Of a DNA stretch of 64,000 bases, positions 12,012-20,505 are shown piece after piece. The translations under genes and the position numbers were made by a program. Each line of letters opens with the position of its first letter. Position 1 is the first letter of the stretch. Below the pieces are notes generated by a model, which was given only the letters and a program-made list of their open reading frames with translations, was not told the origin of the DNA and made no database searches. This stretch comes from an uncultured Thiothrix sp. (GTDB lineage: Bacteria; Pseudomonadota; Gammaproteobacteria; Thiotrichales; Thiotrichaceae). The stretch covers positions 1 to 64,000 of the forward strand of contig NZ_CALMZC010000039.1 in NCBI RefSeq assembly GCF_937873765.1. The letters run 5' to 3'.

Positions 12012-13052
12012 ATGAATTTGCCTGAAGGTGAATTACGCGAAATGCTGCGTAATAATTTCCAGAAGACCGTACAGCATTTTGATGATTTAAGTCTGCTCGG
12101 GATTGTTGGGCACTCACAAATTGGGCGGGTGCGGATCGCTAAGGCCGGTGGTCAGCCGCTGGACGTGCCTTTACAAAGTGTGCAAGAGCTACAAACTTAT
12201 AGCGGGAGTGAGGACTTATTCATAGAGTTATTGCAACGCTTTGGGCGCTATTCAGGGATTTCAGGTGTGCAACCGAAGGTACTGGTGCGCGATGATGCCA
12301 CGGTAGTGGCTGCAAGGCAGGAGCTTGAGCAACTCAGCTATAAAGACTCTACGCATATCGTGAAAGCTTGGAATCCTGAGCGCTTTCCGCAATTAGCAGC
12401 TAACGAATATTTTTGTTTGAAAGCCGCGCACTATGCGGGTTTAGAAGTGCCTGAATTTGAATTAGCCGCGCAAGGGCGCTTATTAATCGTTAAGCGCTTT
12501 GATTTGGATGGCAAAGGTGGCTATTTAGGTTTTGAGGATTTCTGTGTACTGAATGGCTTAGCCACCGATGATAAATATGTAGGCAGCTATCAAGATATAG
12601 CCCTACGGATTCGTCAGTTTGTCTCGCCGCATCGGGTGCATGATGCACTGGAACAGTTTTTCCTATCCTTAGCGCTCACTTGTGCGGTGCGTAATGGCGA
12701 TGCGCATTTGAAAAATTTCGGGGTGATTTATGCCAATCCTGAAGCAGAAGTGAGTTTTGCACCGGCTTACGACATTGTTTCTACTACTCCTTATATTCCC
12801 AATGACAGTCTCGCTTTGTTGTTGGGGCAGAGTAAACAATTTCCCGCCCGCGCTGAGTTGATTAACTTTGCTCGCCGCTTTTGTAGTCTGACAGAGCGTC
12901 GTGCTAGCCAACTATTGAATTGGGTGATTCATGGTTTGGAGACGGCCTTGCCAGAGCTAGTCGCTTATCAACAAGAGCATGCAGAGTTTGCTGTGATTGG
13001 GGGGCGTATGCAGGTGGTTTGGCAGCAGGGTTTGCTTGAGTTGCGATCTTGA
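12012..13052 (+). CDS. HipA/HipT-like Ser/Thr kinase, body of the toxin
   Basis: The 346 residues start at MNLPEGELRE and hold the whole HipA-type kinase fold. The Gly-rich loop with the Ser autophosphorylation region is SGISGVQPK (81-89), HIVKAW holds the ATP-binding Lys, and NGDAHLKNF (228-236) is the catalytic loop with its Asp. Asp254 in DIVST binds metal. All key residues are intact, so only the junction with the 63-residue fragment is odd. HipA phosphorylates glutamyl-tRNA synthetase and HipT tryptophanyl-tRNA synthetase; the target here is unknown. The start overlaps no ribosome-binding site but follows the stop directly (TAAATG), which allows reinitiation. Confidence 0.8.
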   Translation: MNLPEGELREMLRNNFQKTVQHFDDLSLLGIVGHSQIGRVRIAKAGGQPLDVPLQSVQELQTYSGSEDLFIELLQRFGRYSGISGVQPKVLVRDDATVVAARQELEQLSYKDSTHIVKAWNPERFPQLAANEYFCLKAAHYAGLEVPEFELAAQGRLLIVKRFDLDGKGGYLGFEDFCVLNGLATDDKYVGSYQDIALRIRQFVSPHRVHDALEQFFLSLALTCAVRNGDAHLKNFGVIYANPEAEVSFAPAYDIVSTTPYIPNDSLALLLGQSKQFPARAELINFARRFCSLTERRASQLLNWVIHGLETALPELVAYQQEHAEFAVIGGRMQVVWQQGLLELRS

Positions 13053-13562
13053 AAAAGCTAAAACAGACGCTTAAACGGCTTATCGCTTCACCAATGATGG
13101 ACAGCAAGGGTTCGCTTTCCGTTGGGTTAGACAGAAGACCTCGAGCTCAAGTGCTTATCCTTATTATCTTGAGCTAGTACAAACTATCATGTCCTCAGTG
13201 GTGCTAGAAAATAAAGATTTACGGCTGGAAAATAGTCTAGCGACTCCTTTTGATATTATGGTTATAGACCGAGGGAAATGTATTAACAGCTAGTTTCTAT
13301 TATGCAATATCTATCGCCCCGCAGTCAGTCCGTTTTGAACGGCAATATGGTGAAGTTGATGTCAGAGTGCAAGCGTTGAGCGATTCAGGTTGTGTGCTTG
13401 CCGATTCATGCTATGTATTAGGATCTAATAAGCGCTAATTCTGATGGGCAAGACAAATGTTAAGTAGCGCCCTTCCTAGCTAGCCTGCATCCTAAAGCAT
13501 CGTCATCAAGCGCTATTCCAGCTACAATAAGCCCCCTTTTCCCCTATTTTTAAAGATACATT
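13053..13562. other. 510-base gap without a convincing gene
   Basis: Two open stretches in different frames can be read on the plus strand: 13075-13293 (ending FDIMVIDRGKCINS) and one to about 13438 (containing SVRFERQYGEVDVRVQAL). Neither has a good start or a recognised family. They could be the decayed end of a gene next to the hipBA locus, or chance. The argS start has no strong ribosome-binding site; the bases before it are a C-run, AT-rich DNA and TACATT. Confidence 0.35.
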
Positions 13563-15275
13563 ATGAATATCCGGCAACTGCTTGATCAACGTCTCACGGC
13601 TGCTTTGCATGCAGTCGGTGCGCCTGTGTCCACTTCTGCCATTATTAAACCCTCAGCACGCCCTGAGTTTGGTGATTATCAAGCCAATGGTGTTATGGCA
13701 GCCGCCAAGCAGTTGAAGATGAACCCACGCGACTTAGCCGCAAAGGTCTTAGAACAGGCTGATTTAAGTGAGCTAGCCGCTAAGGTCGAAATGGCCGGCC
13801 CCGGCTTTTTGAATATTCACCTCAAAACTGAATGGCTAGCCTCAGAACTGCCAAACAATACTCAGCTTGATCCAGTGACACCACAAACGGTAGTGGTGGA
13901 TTATTCCAGCCCGAATCTAGCCAAGGAAATGCATGTTGGCCATTTGCGCTCCACGATTATCGGTGATGCGGTCGTGCGTGTTCTGGAGTTTCAAGGGCAT
14001 AAGGTGATTCGCCAGAATCATGTGGGTGATTGGGGTACTCAATTCGGGATGCTGCTTGCGCACATGGCAGATTTAAAAGCGCAAGGTGGCGAGCTATCCA
14101 TGCAATTAGCGGATTTGGAAAGCTTTTATCGTGAATCCAAGCAGCGCTTTGATGCAGAGCCAGCTTTTGCTGAGCGGGCGCGTGCATATGTAGTGAAACT
14201 ACAATCTGGCGATGCTGAGTGCTTAGCACTGTGGCAGCAATTTATTGATATTTCCCTGACTCACTGTGAAGAGGCGTATCAGGAATTAGATGTCTCGCTC
14301 ACCCGCCAAGATGTGATGGCGGAAAGTGCTTATAACGCTGATTTAGCTAATGTAGTCAGTGACCTACAAGCTAAGCAATTGCTGACCGAAAGCAATGGTG
14401 CACAATGTGCTTTTATGGAGGAGTTTAAGAATAAAGACGGCTCCATCACGCCGCTGATTATTCAAAAAACGGGTGGTGGTTATTTGTATGCAACCACCGA
14501 TTTAGCCGCGATTCGTTATCGAAATAAAGTGTTTCATGCAGATCGGGTGTTATATTTTGTGGATGTGCGCCAGTCGCTGCATTTCCAGCAAGTTTATACC
14601 TTAGCGCGTAAAGCCGGTTTTGCACCAGAAACTATGTCATTGGAGCATATGGCATTCGGTACTATGTTGGGTGAAGATGGTAAGCCTTTCAAAACGCGCA
14701 CGGGTGGCACGGTTAAGCTCGCAGATTTATTGGTGGAAGCTAAAGAGCGTGCTTATCAATTAGTCAGTGCAAAAAGTCCTGAGCTAAGTGAAGATGAACG
14801 GCGCGAGATTGCGCATACGGTCGGGATTGGTGCGGTTAAATACTCTGATTTGTCTAAGAATCGCACGTCCGATTATGTGTTTAGTTGGGATTTGATGTTG
14901 AGCTTAGACGGCAATACCGCTCCTTATCTGCAATATGCCTATGCACGGATTCAAAGTATTTTTAGAAAGGCTGGAGCTATTGAACCGGCTACTATTCAAT
15001 TGCTTGAAACGAGTGAGCGCGCATTAGGTTTAAAACTGCTGCAATTTAATGAAAGTGTGGACAGTGTGGGGCGTGAAGGTCAACCGCATCATTTATGTAA
15101 TTATTTGTATGAATTAGCCGGGAGTTTCATGAGCTTTTATGAGGCTTGCCCGATGTTACGTGACGACGTACCTGCAGATATACGTGTGAGTCGCTTACAA
15201 TTAGCCCAACTCACCGCGAATACTCTGAAAACAGGTTTAGGTTTGTTAGGCATTGGTGTGTTAGAGCGGATGTAA
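13563..15275 (+). CDS. argS: Arginyl-tRNA synthetase
   Basis: A 570-residue class I aminoacyl-tRNA synthetase. The N-terminal Add-1 domain ends in GPGFLNIHL, the HIGH box reads HVGHLRS in SSPNLAKEMHVGHLRST, and the KMSK region is replaced by the ArgRS-type KTRTGGTVKL. The C-terminal anticodon-binding domain includes HHLCNYLYELAGSFMSFYE. It charges tRNA-Arg with arginine in the cytoplasm. Length is normal, and it is followed by a strong hairpin against the convergent dacB-like gene. Confidence 0.97.
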   Translation: MNIRQLLDQRLTAALHAVGAPVSTSAIIKPSARPEFGDYQANGVMAAAKQLKMNPRDLAAKVLEQADLSELAAKVEMAGPGFLNIHLKTEWLASELPNNTQLDPVTPQTVVVDYSSPNLAKEMHVGHLRSTIIGDAVVRVLEFQGHKVIRQNHVGDWGTQFGMLLAHMADLKAQGGELSMQLADLESFYRESKQRFDAEPAFAERARAYVVKLQSGDAECLALWQQFIDISLTHCEEAYQELDVSLTRQDVMAESAYNADLANVVSDLQAKQLLTESNGAQCAFMEEFKNKDGSITPLIIQKTGGGYLYATTDLAAIRYRNKVFHADRVLYFVDVRQSLHFQQVYTLARKAGFAPETMSLEHMAFGTMLGEDGKPFKTRTGGTVKLADLLVEAKERAYQLVSAKSPELSEDERREIAHTVGIGAVKYSDLSKNRTSDYVFSWDLMLSLDGNTAPYLQYAYARIQSIFRKAGAIEPATIQLLETSERALGLKLLQFNESVDSVGREGQPHHLCNYLYELAGSFMSFYEACPMLRDDVPADIRVSRLQLAQLTANTLKTGLGLLGIGVLERM

Positions 15276-15282
15276 AGGGCTT

Positions 15283-15315
15283 GAGTAAAGAGTCAGTGAC
15301 TCTGACTCTTTACTC
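15283..15315. terminator. Hairpin between convergent argS and PBP4-like gene
   Basis: A perfect 13-bp stem (GAGTAAAGAGTCA with its complement) and a 7-base loop fill the 48 bases between the two stops. No T-run follows, but the position argues for a shared bidirectional terminator. Confidence 0.6.
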
Positions 15316-15323
15316 GATTGGCA

Positions 15324-17036
15324 TTAGTAGCCAAAACCACGTGGGCCTGTGAACACCCATTCTACTAAATCATCATGGGCAGCCCTGACGGCAGCACGTG
15401 CGCGTGGGTCATTGTGCAGAATCGAAATCACATACATTTGCCCGTTAGCGGCTTGTAAGTAACCTGCCAACGCCCGTACATCACGCAAAGTACCGGTTTT
15501 GAAGCGGCCACGTCCCGCGAGATTTGAATTCTTCATACGGTTTTTCAGCGTGCCATCGACGCCTAGAACTGCCATAGAACTCATTAGGTCGTCACGATAA
15601 GGGCTATTGTAAGCATCAACTAGCATCTCGCCCATGTGACGTGGGGTAATTTGCTCAATCCGGCTTAAGCCTGAACCATTTTCTAGACGTAACTCAGGAA
15701 AAGCTAACCCACGTGCTTCTAACCATTGACCAATGGCTTGTGCGCCTTTTTGGGGAGTGCCCGGAGCGCCTAATTGCTTCGCACCGACCGACAGTAGAAT
15801 TTGTCTAGCCATGACATTGTTACTGTCTTTATTCACTTCCATGATCACTTCGCGTAACGGGTGGGAGCGATGGGTATAGACTAATTGTGCACTTTGTGGA
15901 GTACCACCCCTTACAAAACTACCTTGCATTTGTCCGCCGAGTTCACCAACCCAAAGCTTCCAGAAGCTACCGAACAGATTTACATTAAGGGCTTGGCGCG
16001 CTTGAGCATTGGCTGGCATGATCGGGCAGATTTTTTGAATCTTGCCTTTTAAATCGCGGAATTCATAACAACTACCCCGCTCTTGATAGAGGATTGCCTC
16101 AGGCTGGGCATTATAAGCTGCCCCTGCATTGCCATCAAAAGCACCGGGGTCTTGATAGGGTACATTAAAGAAGCCTGTGTCAGCGACTAGATTGCCTTTA
16201 ATGCTGCTAATCCCACGTCCCCGCAAGGCCTGCAACATTTGTCTAAAATCGTTTTCTGCAAACTGTGGATTACCATAGCCACGAATAATCACATCGCCAT
16301 ATAAAGTGCCGCCTGTGATATTGCCATTCGTATAGATTTCAGTCGGCCAACGATAATCAGGGCCAAGGATGCCTAAAGCTGCATAGGTAGTTACCAATTT
16401 CATAGTCGAAGCAGGCGTCTGCGGATTATCTGCATTCGCTGTGAGTAACGCGGGTTGGCCACCACTGGCTAGGCGTACATAAGTACCCATACCTGCTTCA
16501 GAAATGCCGTTGGCACGTAAAGTAGTGGCGACTTGATCGGGTAGGCGAGTGAAGCGGCCAGGGCCAGTATACATACGACTAGCAGCGAATTGAGCCACTG
16601 GACGACTTTCTTGTTGAGTGTAACTGTTGACCACGGGTGGAGTACTAAACTGCTGTTGTACCCGCTCCATGCGTTGACGTTGCTGTGCACGCATTTCGCG
16701 TGCGCGCTCTTGCATGGCCAACTGTTGTTGGCGAGCCGATTCGGCTTCTTGTTGAGCACGCTGTTCACGTTCCCGCCGTTCTTGCGCTAGCAAACGTAAA
16801 GCATTTTCTTGGCGTTGGGCTTCTTGTGCACGTTGTTCTTGCCAACGTTGTTGTTGCTGATAGCGCTGAGCATTGAGGCGTGGCTGTTGTTGCTGAGCAA
16901 TGTAACGCTGTTGTGGTGGTGGAGCCGCTGTTAATTCTCCGGCTGCTGGGATCTGGCTGCGCGGTGCAGGTGCTGTTCCGCAAGCACTTACCAAGGCTGA
17001 GCAAACAGCAATTACACTGAGGCGTAAAGTTAGCAT
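15324..17036 (-). CDS. dacB: D-alanyl-D-alanine carboxypeptidase/endopeptidase, PBP4 (S13) family lipoprotein
   Basis: The 570-residue product starts with a lipoprotein signal whose lipobox is LVSAC, so it should be anchored in the outer membrane on the periplasmic side. Residues about 40-135 form a long Gln/Arg/Glu-rich, probably helical stretch that ordinary PBP4 lacks. The peptidase S13 domain follows: SxxK in PASTMKLV, SxN in KDSNNVMAR and KTG in RFKTGTLRD. It trims or hydrolyses peptidoglycan cross-links. The GGGG-type site upstream supports ATG 17036. The unusual linker could span the periplasm or bind another envelope part, which is an inference. Confidence 0.88.
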   Translation of the reverse strand: MLTLRLSVIAVCSALVSACGTAPAPRSQIPAAGELTAAPPPQQRYIAQQQQPRLNAQRYQQQQRWQEQRAQEAQRQENALRLLAQERREREQRAQQEAESARQQQLAMQERAREMRAQQRQRMERVQQQFSTPPVVNSYTQQESRPVAQFAASRMYTGPGRFTRLPDQVATTLRANGISEAGMGTYVRLASGGQPALLTANADNPQTPASTMKLVTTYAALGILGPDYRWPTEIYTNGNITGGTLYGDVIIRGYGNPQFAENDFRQMLQALRGRGISSIKGNLVADTGFFNVPYQDPGAFDGNAGAAYNAQPEAILYQERGSCYEFRDLKGKIQKICPIMPANAQARQALNVNLFGSFWKLWVGELGGQMQGSFVRGGTPQSAQLVYTHRSHPLREVIMEVNKDSNNVMARQILLSVGAKQLGAPGTPQKGAQAIGQWLEARGLAFPELRLENGSGLSRIEQITPRHMGEMLVDAYNSPYRDDLMSSMAVLGVDGTLKNRMKNSNLAGRGRFKTGTLRDVRALAGYLQAANGQMYVISILHNDPRARAAVRAAHDDLVEWVFTGPRGFGY

Positions 17037-17290
17037 GTAAATTCCCCGATCTTTTCCGTCATGCTGAATTCAAGGGTCTAAGGGTAGAAGCTGTGTATAG
17101 AAAAAACAAGCTCATGATTAATTCAGGCTGCGCAATATGCGGCGCTTTAAATAAATATTCCCTGAATGGTTGAACTAAAAAATCGATTAAAAGGCGTTGC
17201 ATAAATGCCACAGCGAAAATACAACACTCAGTTTTTAACAACTTATGGTATTTTCGCCCGAAAGCAACAACTTATAGAGGGATAAATAAT

Positions 17291-17695
17291 ATGAAAAAAG
17301 TTCTCGTATCAGTGTTGGGGTCGCTGCTTATTTTAATCTGCACGACCAGCGAAGCAGCGACTCGGCATGCGATTAAGGCCAGTAAACCGGTTGCCGTGAG
17401 CGAAGGTTTAGTCGGAATGGCTTCGTTTTATGCCAAAAAATTCCACGGTCGTTTTACTGCCAGTGGACAACGTTATATGAATGATGGCTTTACGGCTGCC
17501 CATAGTTTGCTACCTTTTGGTACTAAGCTCAAGGTGACAAATTTACGTAATAAGCGCAGTGTCGTTGTGACTGTGAATGATCGAGGAGCATTTCATTCCT
17601 ATGGACGAATTATTGATTTATCGCGTGCTGCTGCTAAAGAAATTGGCATGATTAGCCGCGGTACCGCTAAAGTAAAATTAGAAGTGCTAAACTAA
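17291..17695 (+). CDS. RlpA-like double-psi beta-barrel protein
   Basis: This short secreted protein of 134 residues has a signal peptide ending near SEAATR. The rest is one RlpA-type double-psi barrel: GMASFYAKKFHGRFTASGQR, LPFGTKLKVTNL and VTVNDRGAFHSYGRIIDLS, which include the conserved His and Asp of the domain. RlpA proteins are septal lytic transglycosylases acting on denuded glycan. The SPOR domain that full-length RlpA carries at the C-terminus is absent, so septal targeting by that route is unlikely. The start has GAGGGA about ten bases upstream. Confidence 0.85.
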   Translation: MKKVLVSVLGSLLILICTTSEAATRHAIKASKPVAVSEGLVGMASFYAKKFHGRFTASGQRYMNDGFTAAHSLLPFGTKLKVTNLRNKRSVVVTVNDRGAFHSYGRIIDLSRAAAKEIGMISRGTAKVKLEVLN

Positions 17696-17727
17696 TACCT
17701 TTATTTGATAGCGGATTCTAAGTTTTC

Positions 17728-18552
17728 ATGAAATTCACTTTAGCTCAAGTAATAAGCTTAGGTTTATGTACTTGGATGGGGGCAGCACAAGCTGTTGATT
17801 GTGAGTCTGTCCGAGCGCGCTTTCAGTGTGATGCGAGTACGAAGTATCCACTGCACTTAAGCTTCGATGACGGCCCCGCTTTACAAACCACCGATGTGCT
17901 CAAAGTCTTAAAACAAGAAAAAATTCCCGCTACTTTTTTCGTCATTGCTAATAAAGTCGATTGCCCCGCCTTAGCGAAACAATGTCAAACTGAACACCCT
18001 AACGATGCTAAAGCTTGTGTACAGCCTGCGCGCGAGTGTGAACAGCGTCAGCAGATTTTGCAGCAAGCGAAGCGTGAGGGTCATGTGCTTGGGTCGCATT
18101 CTTATGAGCATTTGCGCTATTCAGAAGTGGAGCCTGCGCTGATGCATGAGCATTTTCGTCTAGCGCGCCAAGTGCTTGATCCTTACTTGAATACCTCGCC
18201 ACCTTTGTTCCGTTTGCCCTATGGGGATGGATGGTTTAATCGCGCACAAAAGCCACAAGTCCTACAAGCCTTGAAAGAGACGGGTTTTCAACATATCGCT
18301 TGGCAGCTCTCGGCTTTTGATTGGGACGAAAAGAATCAGCAAGGTGATAAAATTTTAGCGAATGTCCTTGAGCAGGTTTGCACACGTAAGCAGGGTGGAG
18401 TCGTATTGTTTCATGATGGAGTGCATGACCAATGGCATGAAGGCCGCTTATTTACTACCACGCATTTGCAAGAATGGATTCCTGCCTTGCGCTGTGTGGT
18501 GGATTTCAAACCGCTATCTTTCTTTGAAAAAGGGTATACTCCACGCCGTTAA
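17728..18552 (+). CDS. Secreted polysaccharide deacetylase, NodB domain (CE4)
   Basis: A 274-residue exported protein with a signal peptide cleaved around AAQA. The NodB motifs are all present: LSFDDGPA (catalytic and metal Asp), LGSHSYEH (the two metal His), RLPYGDGWFN, and VVLFHDGVHD near the C-terminus. Six Cys lie between residues about 75 and 105 and may form disulfides in the periplasm. It would remove acetyl groups from a cell-wall or exopolysaccharide sugar. It follows the RlpA-like gene by 32 bases, in line with a role in the wall. Confidence 0.87.
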   Translation: MKFTLAQVISLGLCTWMGAAQAVDCESVRARFQCDASTKYPLHLSFDDGPALQTTDVLKVLKQEKIPATFFVIANKVDCPALAKQCQTEHPNDAKACVQPARECEQRQQILQQAKREGHVLGSHSYEHLRYSEVEPALMHEHFRLARQVLDPYLNTSPPLFRLPYGDGWFNRAQKPQVLQALKETGFQHIAWQLSAFDWDEKNQQGDKILANVLEQVCTRKQGGVVLFHDGVHDQWHEGRLFTTTHLQEWIPALRCVVDFKPLSFFEKGYTPRR

Positions 18553-18576
18553 ATAGATGCTAGGGTAGTAACACTG

Positions 18577-19620
18577 ATGGACAGGCAACCGCGCGCTGTG
18601 GCTCTGATTTCTGGTGGGCTGGATTCTATGCTCGCTGCGAAAGCAGTGCTGGAACAGGGGGTGCATGTAGAAGGAATCAATTTCTTCACAGGTTTTTGTG
18701 TCGAGGGACATACTCATGCGGTTCGTAAACAGGAGCGTGATAAACCTAAGCGCAATAATTCACTGTGGGTCGCTGAGCAGCTCGGTATCAAATTGCATAT
18801 TGTGGATATTGTTGAGGAATATAAAGACGTAGTACTCAATCCTAAGCATGGCTATGGTGCTAATCTCAATCCTTGTCTGGATTGCAAAATCTTCATGGTG
18901 AAAAAGGCTAAAGAATGGCTTCTTAAGCATGACTTCGATTTTATTATTACTGGTGAAGTGGTCGGCCAACGCCCCATGTCACAGCGTGCCTTTACGATGC
19001 CTATCGTCGCCGCTGAATCGGGTGCGGAAGATTTATTGTTGCGCCCCTTATCTGCCCAGAACTTGCCACCGAGTCGTGCTGAGCGCGAGGGCTGGGTGAA
19101 ACGTGAGCAATTATTTAAATTCAGTGGACGCAGCCGTAAGCCACAAATTGCGCTGGCTAATCAGTGGGGCATTAATGAATTTGCTCAACCTGCGGGTGGC
19201 TGCTGTTTCCTCACGGATGCTAATTACTCAGATAAGTTGCGCGACCTTTGGGCACATCGCCCAAGCCGGAATTATGCACTAGACGATATTATGCTCTTAA
19301 AAATTGGGCGGCATCTGCGTCCACGTCCGCACTTTAAAATGATCCTGTCACGTGAAGAAGGCGAAACAAATTTTTTGGAGGGTTATAAAAACGAGTTCGT
19401 TTGGATTAAAACTGCAAGTTGCTCAGGGCCATTAACTTTATTAGATGGCGACAATCTCAGTGAGGAGGATATTCACCTAGCAGCTCAGCTAACCGCACGC
19501 TATAGCAAAGGCAAAGATGCCGCTACAGTGATCTGCAAAGTCGGGCACTCGCGTGATGAGTTCAAAGAAGTCAATGTGCAGCCTTTTAGTGAGCCTATTC
19601 CCTCGGAATGGTTGCTTTAA
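18577..19620 (+). CDS. PP-loop ATP pyrophosphatase related to tRNA thiolation enzymes
   Basis: The 347-residue protein has the PP-loop signature SGGLDSMLA at its N-terminus, as in MnmA, ThiI and QueC. NPCLDCKIFM and a Cys pair in AQPAGGCCFLTD are candidate catalytic or metal Cys. The remainder resembles the MnmA/ThiI-related family often named tRNA thiouridylase-like in sulfur-metabolising organisms. It should adenylate a substrate, probably a tRNA base, for sulfur insertion. Its start lies 24 bases after the deacetylase stop, and a strong terminator follows. Which nucleotide it modifies cannot be said. Confidence 0.65.
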   Translation: MDRQPRAVALISGGLDSMLAAKAVLEQGVHVEGINFFTGFCVEGHTHAVRKQERDKPKRNNSLWVAEQLGIKLHIVDIVEEYKDVVLNPKHGYGANLNPCLDCKIFMVKKAKEWLLKHDFDFIITGEVVGQRPMSQRAFTMPIVAAESGAEDLLLRPLSAQNLPPSRAEREGWVKREQLFKFSGRSRKPQIALANQWGINEFAQPAGGCCFLTDANYSDKLRDLWAHRPSRNYALDDIMLLKIGRHLRPRPHFKMILSREEGETNFLEGYKNEFVWIKTASCSGPLTLLDGDNLSEEDIHLAAQLTARYSKGKDAATVICKVGHSRDEFKEVNVQPFSEPIPSEWLL

Positions 19621-19625
19621 ACTGC

Positions 19626-19654
19626 AAACTGCCAGCTTATGCACTGGCAGTTTT
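19626..19654. terminator. Bidirectional terminator
   Basis: The stem AAACTGCCAG/CTGGCAGTTT (10 bp) with an 8-base loop is followed by TTTT on the plus strand. On the minus strand it follows with TTTGC. It separates the PP-loop gene from the convergent DUF2892 gene. Confidence 0.8.
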
Positions 19655-19670
19655 AGATTAGTTTAGGCGC

Positions 19671-19874
19671 TTACTTAAAAGCACAACCTGCTTGAATACC
19701 CATTTTTTTGAAGATGAGTGCTGCTGGACAAAAACCCGTAAACGCAGATTGCAGTAAATTTAAGCCCACAAAACCAGTCAGCCACAGCCAATTTATATGG
19801 TGATACACCGCTAACAACACGCTCAGCAGAATCATCACACCTGCCATTGCAAATATCATTCGATCAATAGTCAT
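19671..19874 (-). CDS. DUF2892 (YgaP C-terminal-like) small membrane protein
   Basis: Sixty-seven residues with two hydrophobic helices ([18 protein letters not shown] and [18 protein letters not shown]), followed by [15 protein letters not shown], the typical DUF2892 ending. In other bacteria the domain is the membrane part of YgaP, a rhodanese, and occurs in sulfide-responsive BigR operons. The single-gene unit here has a perfect AT-rich dyad just upstream of its start. A role in sulfur handling at the inner membrane is inferred from family and context. Confidence 0.8.
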   Translation of the reverse strand: MTIDRMIFAMAGVMILLSVLLAVYHHINWLWLTGFVGLNLLQSAFTGFCPAALIFKKMGIQAGCAFK

Positions 19875-19901
19875 CGTTGTGCTCTCAAATATTCGATTTT
19901 C

Positions 19902-19919
19902 ATTATATTAGAATATAAT
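19902..19919. promoter_or_regulatory. AT-rich dyad upstream of the DUF2892 gene
   Basis: ATTATATT-AG-AATATAAT is a perfect 8-2-8 inverted repeat, 28 bases before the start of the minus-strand DUF2892 gene. Size and position fit a repressor operator over the promoter. It resembles AT-rich BigR-type operators. Confidence 0.5.
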
Positions 19920-19957
19920 TATTAAAAGCGCTAGATTAAAGTCTAACTAACCGCTTG

Positions 19958-19987
19958 AACGCTAGCTGATGGCAGCCAGCTAGTGTT
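19958..19987. terminator. Hairpin downstream of the small lipoprotein gene
   Basis: An 11-bp stem with one G-T pair (AACGCTAGCTG / CAGCTAGTGTT) lies 18 bases beyond the stop of the minus-strand lipoprotein gene. There is no strong T-run. Confidence 0.4.
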
Positions 19988-20005
19988 TCTAAAGCAGTTG
20001 ATCGG

Positions 20006-20308
20006 TCAGGAAGGGCGGCACACGCTGAGTTTGCGAATTAGATCTTCTACTTCCTGTGGGCTGAGTTTCTGACCGGGTTTGAGGGCTGGCTCAGGTTTAA
20101 TACTCTTAACACCTACGGGGGTAAGCTTCGGTTTAGTTTGAACCACCACTTGTTTAGCCTTGTCGGCTTCGGTGCTACGTGTAGTAGCGCTGATACTAAC
20201 ACTAGGGCTTGGCGTCACCGCTTCATTACTAGGGTTTTGCATACAGCCGCTTAATAGAGTCATACTAGTGAGCAAGCTTAGGGTCACTAAGGCATAAGAT
20301 TTAGGCAT
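20006..20308 (-). CDS. Small lipoprotein of unknown function
   Basis: The 100-residue product has a lipoprotein signal with lipobox LLSGC, then a disordered Pro/Ser/Thr/Lys-rich stretch. It ends in LSPQEVEDLIRKLSVCRPS, a short predicted helix. No family is recognised. It should be tethered to the periplasmic face of a membrane. GGGAGCG precedes the start. Confidence 0.7.
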   Translation of the reverse strand: MPKSYALVTLSLLTSMTLLSGCMQNPSNEAVTPSPSVSISATTRSTEADKAKQVVVQTKPKLTPVGVKSIKPEPALKPGQKLSPQEVEDLIRKLSVCRPS

Positions 20309-20505
20309 TTAACGCTCCCTTGCATTAAGTGAATTGGGGTGACTGATGATACCACGGGCTGAATCTAGGATGTTGTATGCTCAGCAAGCAATAGTGAAGC
20401 TCATCCCTTTTTATTGCGCTGCAAATTGTCCTTTAGGTGCATAAAATCTACAATGAAATCGCCTGAATGATACATAATTCAAATATATAAGGGGAGGAGA
20501 GAAGC

